DNA from: Physella acuta
Lineage: Eukaryota; Mollusca; Gastropoda; Physidae
Assembly: GCF_028476545.1 (NCBI RefSeq)
Contig: NW_026732587.1
Location: 62,001 to 126,000 of the forward strand
DNA: 64,000 bases
Direction of reading: 5' to 3'
Each line of letters opens with the position of its first letter. The stretch's first letter is position 1. This document shows positions 38,401-49,433 of this stretch, piece by piece. The notes below the pieces were generated by a model, which did no database searches, was not told the origin of the DNA, and saw nothing but the letters and a program-made list of their open reading frames with translations. The position numbers and the translations under genes are program-made.

Positions 38401-39231
38401 GCCATTTAAAAGTTGCTGCACTAATCACAGAAGAGCTGTCTGGTTCTCATTTTCTAGAAAGTGATGGGAAAAGTGTGAAACAATGTCTCTTAAAATGTAG
38501 CCAACTTCACTGACCTCAGAAAATACTTTGGATCATTTCTTTTTTTCTAAAATTTCCTTACTCAATGGGAACTATCTATTCACAATGACAAAAAATTATA
38601 AAATATGACTCTTGAGCTTAATGACATGGAGAATCGTTTACTAATTATATGCAGCTAGATGCCCACAACATCACAAAGAGCAATACATAAAACTCTAGAT
38701 ATGTAATGTTTAAGTATCAGTGACTGTTGTTACGGCCAGATAGATCTAAAATACTTTACAATACATACAAGTTACTATCAACATCGTTAGTTAATATTAT
38801 TGTCGACATTTTATTAACTGCCATAGTAGAGAATCTAGGATTTATCGCCTTCATTTTCAATGATGGTGACAAGAATGACAAGTGAGCATAATTATAAGAA
38901 GAGGCATACAATCTATTTCATTATTTTTATCACAGTATTTACTAGTTGCCTGCCATCGGCTCTCGTATTAGAATTAACCATATCACTGTATCAGCAAACA
39001 TTGATGACCAAGAACGATAATCACAATTGAAGTGGTGATGGCCAAGAACGATAATCACAATTGAAGTGGTGATGACCAAGAACGATAATCACAACTGAAG
39101 TACTTATGATCATGCGATTTGTCTTTGTTGCAATAATTGCAAATTAAAAAAAACACATTATATAACTGATCATTTTGTTGATTAATTCTCTGTTGTTGTC
39201 CAAATCTTCACATAGTTGTTATAGCACATCT
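38401..39231. other. intergenic spacer with a small 37-bp repeat
   Basis: At 38998-39105 three near-identical units contain CCAAGAACGATAATCACAA. Nothing else recognised. Confidence 0.6.
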
Positions 39232-39497
39232 ACACCTAGGTGGCTCGCCCTACCTGGCTTGCTCACGAACACGTGGCCGTTGAAGTTTATCTGAGAACTC
39301 TTGCGCCCTGGCCGGTGACCTTTACTGGAAGGTCATACACCCAGTGATGCCGAGTTAGCATCAGTGGTTTAATTTTAGAGTTTTCTCTCTTAGATGAGTT
39401 GCTGTCCCCAGCTATCGAACCTCATCTGCCTGGGGTTTCGAACTCGGGATGTTTCGTGTTAGCACCTATAAGCTATACCGACCCAACTCGCAGACCT
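39232..39497 (-). mobile_element. tRNA-derived SINE, minus orientation
   Basis: On the minus strand, a tRNA-like head (GGTATAGCTTATAGGTGC as A-box region, GAGTTCGAAACCCC as B box) precedes a core GGCAGATGAGGTTCGATAGC, then GGGACAGCAACTC. The core matches the SINE at 2786-3037. Ends are approximate. No gene. Confidence 0.7.
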
Positions 39498-39762
39498 CCT
39501 ATGGTACATACACTGAACCTGAACAACAGATCTTAAGACGAATCATAACTCCATTGTTGTGTGCTGGTTACATTCGCCGCCTCAGTCTGCGTATATTAAG
39601 CCACTTTTAACTGTGTCTAGTGAACAGCCATAAAATTAGCTAGCAAGCCACGTCTTACTGTAGCTAGCTACCTCCCCCACCACTCAACTGCGTCTAGCAA
39701 AGACCTCTAACTACAGCCCTATGGCCAGTCCTAACCCGAGTTACCAAGCCATAACTTCTACC

Positions 39763-39909
39763 CATTAGCGTAGCGAGGTTGGGTGTCTCCCGGTGTGGCA
39801 CTTAATGGTGTCACCCTGCTATTTTTGCCTTGGTGTCACCCCCCTAAATGGTGTCACCCGGTGCGGTCCGCACCCCGCCCGTCCCCCCCCCCCCCTCGCT
39901 ACGCCTCTG
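39763..39909 (+). mobile_element. hAT MITE, GCGTAGCGAGG type (147 bp)
   Basis: Inverted ends CATTAGCGTAGCGAGG and CCTCGCTACGCCTCTG, flanked by CTTCTACC (39755-39762) and CTTCTACG (39910-39917), an 8-bp duplication with one mismatch. The interior has GGTGTCACC repeats and a C-run. Confidence 0.85.
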
Positions 39910-40213
39910 CTTCTACGGCTATTTAGTCTCAATGGAGTAATACAATTAATGCTTACATCCCTAGATGTTCCCGACTCTTCAAGCCGTCCAATAGAGCAGC
40001 GCGTTCAGTTTTTCGTTGAGAGCGAGCAAGCATAGGCCCGACCTATGGGTTTCTTGTATAGCAAATAAAATAAAATTAAAATTAACTCATTAATTTGTTA
40101 GTTCAATCTTTTTTTTTAAACATGTATAGGCCTACACGCTGATAATAAGGCGGTGGTTGACACGGAGAGCCGCTTTGGTCAAATTCAGGGTTTTTTTTTT
40201 ATATTATTATATC

Positions 40214-40330
40214 GTAGCAGGACATTACCCTCCCTGTTATAAATTACCGCTCGTCAATAGCCCCCTGTAGCCCCCCCCCCAGTAAATACAATAGAGCATT
40301 ACACCCCGCCAATTACCACCCGCTCACCTA
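40214..40330 (+). mobile_element. fragment of the 14283-15000 TIR element family
   Basis: GTAGCAGGACATTACCC and following AATTACC / CCCCC blocks repeat the arm of the telomere-repeat element. Only one arm is present and no telomeric core follows. Confidence 0.55.
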
Positions 40331-40434
40331 GAGAAACTGATAAGGATAGGTTAAAGATATAACGATATCACACAAACGTTTTGATAAAGATGTTGTAGCA
40401 AGATCCGCCTACTTGCTGCTAAGAATGACATGAA

Positions 40435-40579
40435 CGGGGGGGGGGGGGGGGGGCGTACTAAAATTTTCTAGAGGGGCGGTCATAGTTAAAAGTATATATT
40501 TTCTAAATTAATTTCATTTCGTTGGGGGGGGGGGGTGGGGGTGGCGGTAGACTTTAAGAGATGCCTGGAAGAAACTCTG
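40435..40579 (+). mobile_element. G-run hAT MITE lacking its 5' inverted repeat
   Basis: Perfect 8-bp duplication GACATGAA at 40427-40434 and 40580-40587. The 3' end GCCTGGAAGAAACTCTG is intact, but the 5' end starts directly with C then a G-run. Confidence 0.85.
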
Positions 40580-40669
40580 GACATGAATCAGAAGTGAATA
40601 TCCGTTCCGTATTGCACATAGTACTTCATTTTAAAGTCACGAAATACACATAGAGCAAGAAATCGCTTG

Positions 40670-40869
40670 CAGTGTTTCTTCCAGACTTTTTTCTCCGGGG
40701 GGGGGGGGGGGGGGGGGACACTGTTAAAAGTATAGGCCCTATATTTTCTATATAAATTATATAAATTTCATTTCGTTCGGGGGGCGGTAAAAAAATTTTC
40801 GGGGGGGGGGGGGGGGGGGGCAAAGCCCCCCCCCCCCCCCCCCCGAAGAGATGCCTGGAAGAAACTCTG
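40670..40869 (+). mobile_element. G-run hAT MITE, 200 bp
   Basis: Ends CAGTGTTTCTTCCAGAC and GCCTGGAAGAAACTCTG; flanks ATCGCTTG (40662-40669) and ATCGCTGG (40870-40877). Contains long G-runs near 40697 and 40801 and a C-run near 40827. Confidence 0.9.
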
Positions 40870-41095
40870 ATCGCTGGGGGGCTGAGCAGTCAAGAGCGGG
40901 GGCCCGGGGTAACCGCCCAATTTGCCACCCAAAACACCGCTTCTGGAAATGTGTTTGTAGGAACCGAAACAAATTGAAACAAAAACCTTAAAAACAAAGA
41001 CTCCAAACACTCCGTCTTTTATTTTATTAATTTAAAAAATATCAGATGAGATTTTTTGCTTTTAAGTTAGGCCTACTTATCAAGTTACTTATCAA

Positions 41096-41160
41096 CAGTG
41101 TTTCTTCCAGGCATCTCTTCCCGCTCCCCCCCTCCCTACCCCCGAGGAGAGTCTACCCGC

Positions 41161-41216
<56 letters not shown>

Positions 41217-41316
41217 AACGAAATGAAATTTATATAGAAAATATATACTTTTAACAGTGTCCGCCCCCTCTCCCCCCCCCCCCCCCCCCCGGAAGAAAAG
41301 TCTGAAAGAAACACTG
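41096..41316 (-). mobile_element. G-run hAT MITE, 221 bp, perfect target duplication
   Basis: CTTATCAA on both sides (41088-41095 and 41317-41324). Ends CAGTGTTTCTTCCAGGCATC and GAAAGAAACACTG. It includes a single C-run of about 55 bases at 41161-41215, the longest homopolymer in the window. Confidence 0.95.
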
Positions 41317-41776
41317 CTTATCAAGTAAACGGTTATTAGGCATACGTATAATAATTCGCGAAAAAAATTATATTAAACTGTAAAGTTGTATCAAAACTAG
41401 ATTAGTGCGCAATATACTGTAATGTTTATAGATCTAGTTATTAGCTGTCTTTTTGCCTTTATTAAAGTTTCATACAAATAAAAAAAAACAAACTAATACT
41501 AACATTAGTTTTTATTTCTTAGTTTCTCTTAATCCTGTAGGCCTGCGTTCTCACATTATTATTAAAAGAAAATACTGTTTAGGTTTTAAGTTTACATACG
41601 ACATTTAGATGATTTAGACCAACATTATTTACAAACCAACCGCCGACCGTGTAGGATCGGCTGGCCGACTACAGTTGCTCTTGTGTTTCAGAAGGAATTA
41701 TTCAACTGGAACTGTGTCACACACCTGAATGTCAGCCTCGGTTTGGCGACAGGGGACACGGGGGAAAACTTTTAAG

Positions 41777-44700
41777 ATGGCGTCAACAGCGATAGGTACC
41801 GTGTTAGTTTTCACGGTGCTGCTGGCAGGGACTGTTAGAATTTCTGAAGGTATTTGTTTCATCAACTGTTTTTGCACTGATATTTAGTGTACTTGCTGTT
41901 TTTCTGGGTATCTTTTCGTAAGATTTTAAATTCTTAAATTATTTTAAAACACTGGAAACAAAACCCGGAAATAACCAAACAGTGAGAACGAGAAGCTCTG
42001 AGAAGCATCATAAAAAACTCGGTCTACTCAGGTAGATCTAGATTTCAAGTTAGAGGCCTAGGCTTACAAATATAAGGAAGTATTACTTATGAACTGAACA
42101 CTATAATTTATAAATTATATTTTTTCCCCCTGTTTTGCCTAGAAGGTAGGGGGGGGGGGGGGCGCACAACAGATGCCTGAAAGAAACTCCTCTGTGCTCT
42201 ACCTGTACTGTACTAGATTTCTATATCTACTAATAGTGGTAGATCTAGATCTAGATATCTAGAGCCAGTTAGTCTTATTAATATCGTGTGTGAGACAAGA
42301 AAAAGAATAATTGTATTCTTTTTTACACATAAATAAATTCCTTTACAAAAATAATTGCAATGGTCTAGGTCTCTAGATCTAGATCTCTAGACCTAGATCC
42401 ATAACAAACTTCAAACTTAAACAAATCACTGCCAATCATTCTACAGACTCGAGACTGCATTTTCCTGTTAAGTCAAAAACAGAAAAAACTGTTTTGCAGA
42501 GGCGTAGCGACCCTTCCCGGCGCCCGGGGACAAACTTTTCGATTTGCACCCCCCCCCCTCAAAGGTTCGATTTGCACCCCCCTCAACTTTTCAATTTATT
42601 TTTCCAACCCATTTTGGCGCCCCCTAAGGTTGGCGCCCGGGGACATGTGTCCCCCCGCCCCCCTAGCTACGCTACTGGTGTTTTGTCTATAACATCCCCA
42701 ATATCGGTTCAGTAGTAAGCATCATTTATGTTTCAAATAAGAATTATGAAACTAGAAATAGAATGGTTGTGTTTTGATAGCCTTTGATAAGTCATGGGGG
42801 AGTATGCAGCTTTGGCCAGTGAAGAGTAATAGAGAACAATTATAGGCCAAACATATCTGTCTTTAAACCTAACTCTTAAATTTAAATTATAACTTGAAAA
42901 TGATTTAACACTAAAGTAATACTAGAAATATTTAATGTTTAGTGTTCTAAGTGCACAATTTTTAAACCTACAGAGTACTACACATTGATTACAAAGATTA
43001 ATTTGTATGCAACCATTTCTCCTCCCATAGCTCAATCAGCTGCAGGATGTCCAATACACGATTCATATTTAGGAGATTGGTACTCCATGGAAACTGGTGC
43101 CGATGTGTTTACTCCAGTTTCCAAAGACCGCTGGGGTGACATGATCTGCCTGAAACAGTACCAGCATCCAATAGAGGCCCAGTTTGTGGAAGGTGTCAAC
43201 ATGACCATGCTGATGAAGAAAGCAGTGTAAGGCTTCATGTTACATTTTATTTTAGTGTTGCTTACTTAATGTAAAACTTAAATATATGTATAAACTTAGG
43301 ATAACAGATATTTTATGGTGCACAGGTGATAAAAAGCTTACTGTTTTGGCCTCCTTAGATTCCTGGAAGTCTACTGTAATTTACTGATAAGCCAAAAATT
43401 CTGGGCTTTTCCCTGAAATAAATGAATTATTTTCAGAAATATTAACAATTGACTTTATTGAGATGGGCAAAACAACATAGAGGATCAATCTGTTTATTGG
43501 CTTAGATTTACGTATTCATCATTCATTTAAGTCTCGAGTTCAAACCCACTCGCAGATAAATCTCGATCCCCTTCAACACTAATAATTAAGAACGAAGAAG
43601 AAGAAGAGATCATTCATTTAATGTCACTTGATAAATCTGTCTTAACGAAGTAATAAGTAATAATTTTAAATAGTTTTATTTTATTTAAATACTATTGTAA
43701 TATTTTCATCCTTCTTAAAGCTGTTTAAAGAATGTTTGGCTAATTAATCTTACACAAATAAATGATAATCCAATAGTTAATAGCACTTCATCATATGGAG
43801 AAAAGCTTTAAGATCAATTGTTTGTTTTTATCTTCAGGGGGGGAGACAACTGTCTTATGTGTGTTGATATTCTATGGAGAACTCCAAATATTCTTCAGTA
43901 CAGGAAGAGTAAGTGTAGTATCTAAATTTGACTGTTTTCAAACTTAACCAAACAAAATGTATGCAAGAGTTGCATTGTCTTATATCTAATTTTAGCTGTG
44001 TTTTTTTTTTTTTTTTTTTTTGCTATTTTAATTTTAAATAAGGGCTAATAGGTTTTGTTAATAATTGAGAAATGTTTTGATTTAGATATGTCGACATAGT
44101 ATTCTTGTACATTTTTTGGCAATGCTAGAGATAAGAAAAAGCTCATTAGCTAATTAACTGCCACGTTTATTCAGGTAGCTGCTTCACAACAGAAACTGAC
44201 TTCAAAGTCATGTGTAAAGGTGTCAACCAACTTCCATCTCAAGACCAACTGACAACACTTTTCCGTAGGTTCATTTTTTTTTCTTGAAATAGAGCAGAGA
44301 ATTATTTGCTTTAATAGCAAGAAATCATACACATTAAACTTCATTAATATATACTTAGTGCCTAGTATAATTATTTATTTAGTGTTATATTCATCATGTT
44401 AGATAATTATTTTATTTAAACGGATAAGCTATTTTTAATTTTTTTTATTTGCACTAATTAGTTTTGTTATTTAATTAAAAAAATAGTTTAAAAATAAACT
44501 CATTGTGTGTGTTTTAATTCCCTAGAAGTTTGTATCCTTATGCATGCAATTTTTAAGTTGACTGGACAGTTGACCACTATACATAACCACCTCTACTCAC
44601 CTGGAGACTTGTTTTATTTTTAGGTCAAACACTAAAGACTGTGAACTGTATTGAGACTTGGGAAGGCGTGTACCAGTTCACGTATGAAGTCAGCTGGGGC

Positions 44701-47700
44701 GGTGGTGGTATCTGTGACAACCCAGACAGTGTCCTCAAGGCGTGCCAGGACCCAGGGTCAGCATATGTTGACAACCAGGTGTTTTTGATCACATACGCCA
44801 GGTGTCCTAGTGTGCAGACTTCAAGATCTCAAAGTAGGTTTTTATACAAACCTTAAGTAGGTTTTCACATATAGACTTTATTTAGGTTTTTATTCAAAAT
44901 TTAAGTAGGTTTTCATATATAAAATTTTTATAGAGTTTTCATACAAATGTTAAGTAGGTATACTTTCAAACTAAATATTTTATCTCTGCATTATTTTATA
45001 GTTTAAACACCACAGTTGATGGTAATAAGTTGTAATGAATTACTTTCAGCTATTCGCTACCAATGTATGGGTACCTGGTTTGCTGTTATTGGAAATACAG
45101 GCTACACATTTTCTGCCATTGCTGATACAGTACAGAAGGATACTAGGGAAAAATACAAGTGCATGGTAAATGCAGTAGAGATTACATGAGCAATTATTTT
45201 CTCCTTATATTTATTTGGTAAAAAGAGAATTATATAGGTGAAAATCATGCGAGAGTATAATAAAATCTTGTGCCATAATTTTGTAATTTTTGTTTTACTG
45301 TGTTTGTGCACAACCTGTTAGAGTTTTTGCTTAAATATTGTTTTAAGGCATTTAAATACAGTGTACTAGATTTGATGTTTATCAACTATTGAAAAGCAAT
45401 CAAAACATAGTAAAGTTAATTTATCAAGTGATGATGATAAGGTTCGGGGATTTTAAAATTCCTTCTTTTAGGGTTGGTAAAATTGGGGCAGTTGAATTTC
45501 AGGGTGCACTTATAAAATGAGTGGCACTTCTTTCATCAGCTTCTCTTTTTGTCTAGTTAAAGTTTCATTTGAAAATTCTTTTTTTATTGTTAATTTACAT
45601 TGTTAGATTTTGCTACTTTTAATTTAAATCAATAAACTACATATTAAGTTCCTGTTTTCTAGATGACAAATCGAGATCAAAAGCAAGCAGATAATTCTAT
45701 TAGGTGGGCTATGTCCAGATTTGCTGACTGCTCATCCCTCAACAGCTTGTATGAAGCTCCAGTCAGAATTGTCCTCAGAAGAAGTAATTTTTTTCTCTCT
45801 TTTTTTTTAAAGATTACCTATTGTAATCTTGCAATTATTGTAACTGACAAGCCAGGCTAATCCACATTTGTTTAATTTTGTATTTTAGATATTTTTTTAA
45901 TTACATCTGTCAGAAAAATCCTTAATTTGCTTATTTGAAAGATTTTTTATTTTATGTCCTCACCTTCATTCTAAGAATGAAAAATATACATAAAATGTCC
46001 TTATAATACCCAACAATCTAAGTTACAGGTGACTTAAAAAAAGTTTCAATGCATCTTCTGTTAACCTAATATTATATCAGATAGAAAGTTTCAGTGAGAT
46101 AATTAAATATTTTTATATGGACACTTTCAGTCCCTCCCCTGACACCATACATCACACCACAGTGCAACCTGCCGAGGAATGTGTCAGGTGAATGGTACAC
46201 CCAGGGGATCCAGTTCATGTCCCGCGTGGTGGTCAATGACACCCACATCCACTACTTCACCACCAAGAATGAGTTTGAGTTTGAAGAGACGTATCTCTCC
46301 TGCCAGCAGACTCTAGGGACCCGTTACCTCATGACCAAGTACATCGTGGGCAAATGGTCAGTTTTATCAGATACACTTACTTTTTATTCTGGTCATGACC
46401 AAGTACATCGTGGGCAAATGGTCAGTTTTATCAGATACACTTACTTTTTATTCTGGTCATGACCAAGTACATCGTGGGCAAATGGTCAGTTTTATCAGAT
46501 ACACTTACTTTTTATTCTGGTCATGACCAAGTACATCGTGGGCAAATGGTCAGTTTTATCAGATACGCTCTCTTACTTTATAAGTTTTATACTGGTCATG
46601 GCCAAGTACATTACATGGTCAGTTTCATCAGATACGCTCTCCTAAAGTTTAAGTTTGTTTGATTTAGGCCTACAATGTTTAAGTACTTTTATTACTTATT
46701 CTGTTTTCAAATCTTGATAAACTTTTAGCCTGTTATGAAATCTTTATACACTTGAAACATTCTGACATTTAGTGAGATTTGTATGTTTAAACTATAAATT
46801 TCTGTCCGTTAGTGAGGTTGACTTTGTGTGCTATGATATCCTGCCCAGACACCATGGAATTGTCAGGTACAGAGTTGGTGAGTTAAACATATTTTGTAGA
46901 TATTTACTTGACTTTGTAATACTATTACTATTTGTAGTCATTTAAATTAATTTATAAGTTAGTTTTGCTATTAGCTTAGTGGATGTTTAAGTTCACAATT
47001 GAGTGTTGTAAAATATTCTGTGGCCATGGCTAATAACTTGTAATGCTCACCTGACTTTTAATCAATTTATTCTCAAAAAACTTCTATTGTAAGAAACAAT
47101 TTAAAAAATTGAATTTCTCGTGGTGGGAAATACATTTTTTGTGTTTCTGTTTATTATTTATTAACAGTTCTTTACCTTCTAAGTTAGTTGTCTCCCTTGC
47201 CATAACTTCTTGTTTTGTTTGTCCACCCAAGGTAAGCCTTCACGTCTAACACCAGAAGAAATAGCAGACCCGCAGTTCATGACCAAAAAGTTCCGTGAAG
47301 TTTGTAGTTGGCAGTCGTTCACCTTTAACCGTAATGATACAGACTGGAAGTATGAAGTCCTGATCAGTAAGTGCTTACACGTTCAACTTTATGTAAGCCA
47401 ACTGTAATATAAACCTTCAGATTAGTCCATTTTACTAGTCCAAATAAACCAACAGTAATGTCAAACTTCAGATATTAAATCTTCATAGTATTATTGTACA
47501 GTGATAGTGTTCTACTAGCCTTAGTTAAAATCTTTTTCTTTAGATTGCATTTCAACGTATTGTTTTAAAGCTAATGATTATTTTCTGTACCTTTATGCTT
47601 CAAGTAATTATATACTTATAGACTTAACCATTGTGCAGTAGTTTATTATATGACTTAAAATCTGTATGCAGCTTGTCATAATTAGACCAAACCATTCCCC

Positions 47701-49433
47701 TGGTTATCAAACTATTGAAAAACTTGTGTCTAGCTAGTCATAATTAGACCAAACAATTCCCCCCTCTGGTTATCTAACTGTTGTAAAACTTGAATCTAGC
47801 TAGTCATAATTAGACCAAACCATTCCCCTGGTTATCAAACTATTGAAAAACTTGTGTCAGCCAGTCATAATGAGACCAAACCATTCCCCCTCTGGTTATC
47901 TAACTGTTGAAAAAACTTGTGTCTACTAGTGGACCCACCCTCACCAGTGTCCTGCCCTATTGGGGGCAGGTACAGCTTCATCCAGAATGCCAATGGTGAG
48001 CTAGAGAAATACAAGACCAGGATCCGTGGTGTCACTGACAGACCTCGTAACTCCATCAACTGCAGGATCACTGTCTCAGAGTTCAAATCCTGCAGCCAGG
48101 ACAGGTCTAAGATTGAGGTGGATGAGGAGTACTGTGAGAGTGTTGATTACAGGGGCAGGCCTCTTGGAGAGTATGGTAAGTGTCTGAGTCAGTGTTGTGG
48201 TTAGGGCAGGGGAGAGCAGTGGTGAAGTGGGTACATACAGAGGATAATGGGATGGTCAATACGGTTATTGCATAACTCAGCATCAAATTGCTGGAAATTT
48301 TAGTAACCACCCTGGGCATTGTAGACGCACCTTACCTTTAATAGATTCAGTTTTGATTACATTTTTATGAGTTGATTTTCGCCCTGAGTACATTTGACTA
48401 TGGTCTGTTGTGAATGTAACATCAACAATGAATTTACCTTGCACAGATGAGCCTGATCACATTTTGACCTGTGTGGGTTTCTGGATGGAGGACATGAAGT
48501 CCTACCTGGTCACATACGATGAAGAAGACGCCATCTCAAGATTCCGTTGTTGGGTAGGTCCTGTCTAATCTTTTCATAACTTTTGGTGGGTCTGGATCTG
48601 GTTATAAGAGGTTTTTTTATGTACAGCTCAAGATAACTCTAACCAAACAATAATTTGGTGCTAACATACAATGATGTCATATCATTCATGCCAGGTGTAT
48701 GAACGTGTGAGCTGGACCGACCTGTCTCTGTCCAGAAGTCAGACTGCCCGCTGCAGACGTGAGCAGAACTCCCAGAGCTACATGATAGAGGGCACTGGCC
48801 TCAACATGAAGCTCACAGAAAGTGAGAGGCTATGTGAGTACAACTTTTCATACAAACAGCTCACTTCAGTTGTGCCAAACTTCACTAGTCCATCAAAATA
48901 TCTCACTAACAATAGTGGTACTCTAACAATAGTTGTCTTAAAAATTTGTAGTACACTTAAAAATCACCATTAAGAAATATGAATTTCTTAAATAGCCAAG
49001 AATATTATAACTAAACAAAATTATAAATAGTTTGAAATGTAATGATTTTTTAAAAGTTTTATTGTAATACAATTCAGTTTAAAAATAAAGTTTTTACAAT
49101 TTTATTTAAAGTGTAGTTAGTTTAAAGCAAATTATTATTTGCTATAAAAAAAATAAACTTTTTAAAGCATTAGGCCTATATTTTTTTTAATGTTCTGTTT
49201 AGCCGAATCAATAGATTACATTTAATTTCCATTAGTAAAACTGATTGTAAACATTTCCTCTCAATAACTTCCCAGATGATGATTGCCCCCAGAGGTTTGA
49301 CCCAGGACTTAACCCTTACCTAAAGCCCACTGTGATCTATGTACTCAGTGGCAGCCCAGCTAGAATGGTACCTGTAGCTGTTTTGTTGAATACTCTCATA
49401 GTTCTGCTAGTCACACACATCTTGATGAAGTGA
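41777..49433 (+). CDS. secreted/GPI-anchored cysteine-rich protein, paralogue 1
   Basis: Fourteen exons give exactly 650 residues: 41777-41849, 43031-43226, 43838-43908, 44175-44264, 44624-44833, 45050-45165, 45663-45783, 46131-46356, 46813-46877, 47232-47366, 47930-48175, 48447-48553, 48695-48833, 49276-49433. The signal peptide is MASTAIGTVLVFTVLLAG. The ectodomain has many conserved cysteines and motifs [92 protein letters not shown] and ARCRREQNS. The C-terminal hydrophobic tail VPVAVLLNTLIVLLVTHIL fits a GPI signal or a terminal membrane anchor. Repeated four-part invertebrate domains (the Pfam DUF7042-DUF7045 group) are the likely family; this is from memory. Function unknown. Poly(A) signals at 50276 and 50805. 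Confidence 0.88.
42148..42201 (+). mobile_element. G-run hAT MITE, 3' end fragment in intron 1
   Basis: A G-run followed by ACAGATGCCTGAAAGAAACTC, with only the 3' end recognisable. Confidence 0.5.
42497..42677 (+). mobile_element. hAT MITE, GCGTAGCGA type (181 bp), intron 1
   Basis: Ends CAGAGGCGTAGCGA and TAGCTACGCTACTG; flanks CTGTTTTG (42489-42496) and GTGTTTTG (42678-42685). The interior carries duplicated GGCGCCCGGGGACA and TCGATTTGCACCCCCC blocks. Same end type as 39763-39909 but a different interior. Confidence 0.85.
43531..43608 (+). mobile_element. 5'-truncated SINE with perfect 13-bp duplication, intron 2
   Basis: ATCATTCATTTAA occurs at 43518-43530 and 43609-43621. The 78-bp insert begins near a B box (GAGTTCAAACCC) and ends CCTTCAACACTAATAATTAA plus a GAAGAAG tail, the ending also seen at 3007-3037. 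The target duplication and tail show LINE-type retroposition. Confidence 0.85.
44834..44965 (+). repeat. donor-anchored minisatellite, ~50 bp units
   Basis: The exon ends CTCAAA and the intron opens GTAGGTTTTTATACAAACCT. AAGTAGGTTTTCA recurs at three further points, each preceded by a TTTAA or CTTAA stretch, so three or four GTAGGT donors lie within 130 bases. Confidence 0.75.
46329..46640 (+). repeat. 64-bp minisatellite spanning an exon-intron junction
   Basis: Four copies with a strict 64-base period. The unit includes the last 28 coding bases of the exon 46131-46356 (ATGACCAAGTACATCGTGGG) and the donor. Donors GGCAAATG/GTCAGT lie at 46357, 46421, 46485 and 46549. A diverged fifth unit follows near 46595. 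Since 64 is not a multiple of 3, use of a later donor would shift the frame. Confidence 0.95.
47610..47929 (+). repeat. acceptor-anchored ~70-bp minisatellite
   Basis: Units contain CATAATTAGACCAAACCATT, a CCCCTCTGGTTATC segment and AAACTTGTGTCTAGCTAG. The last unit ends AAACTTGTGTCTACTAG, which is the splice acceptor of the exon starting at 47930. Four copies. Confidence 0.9.
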
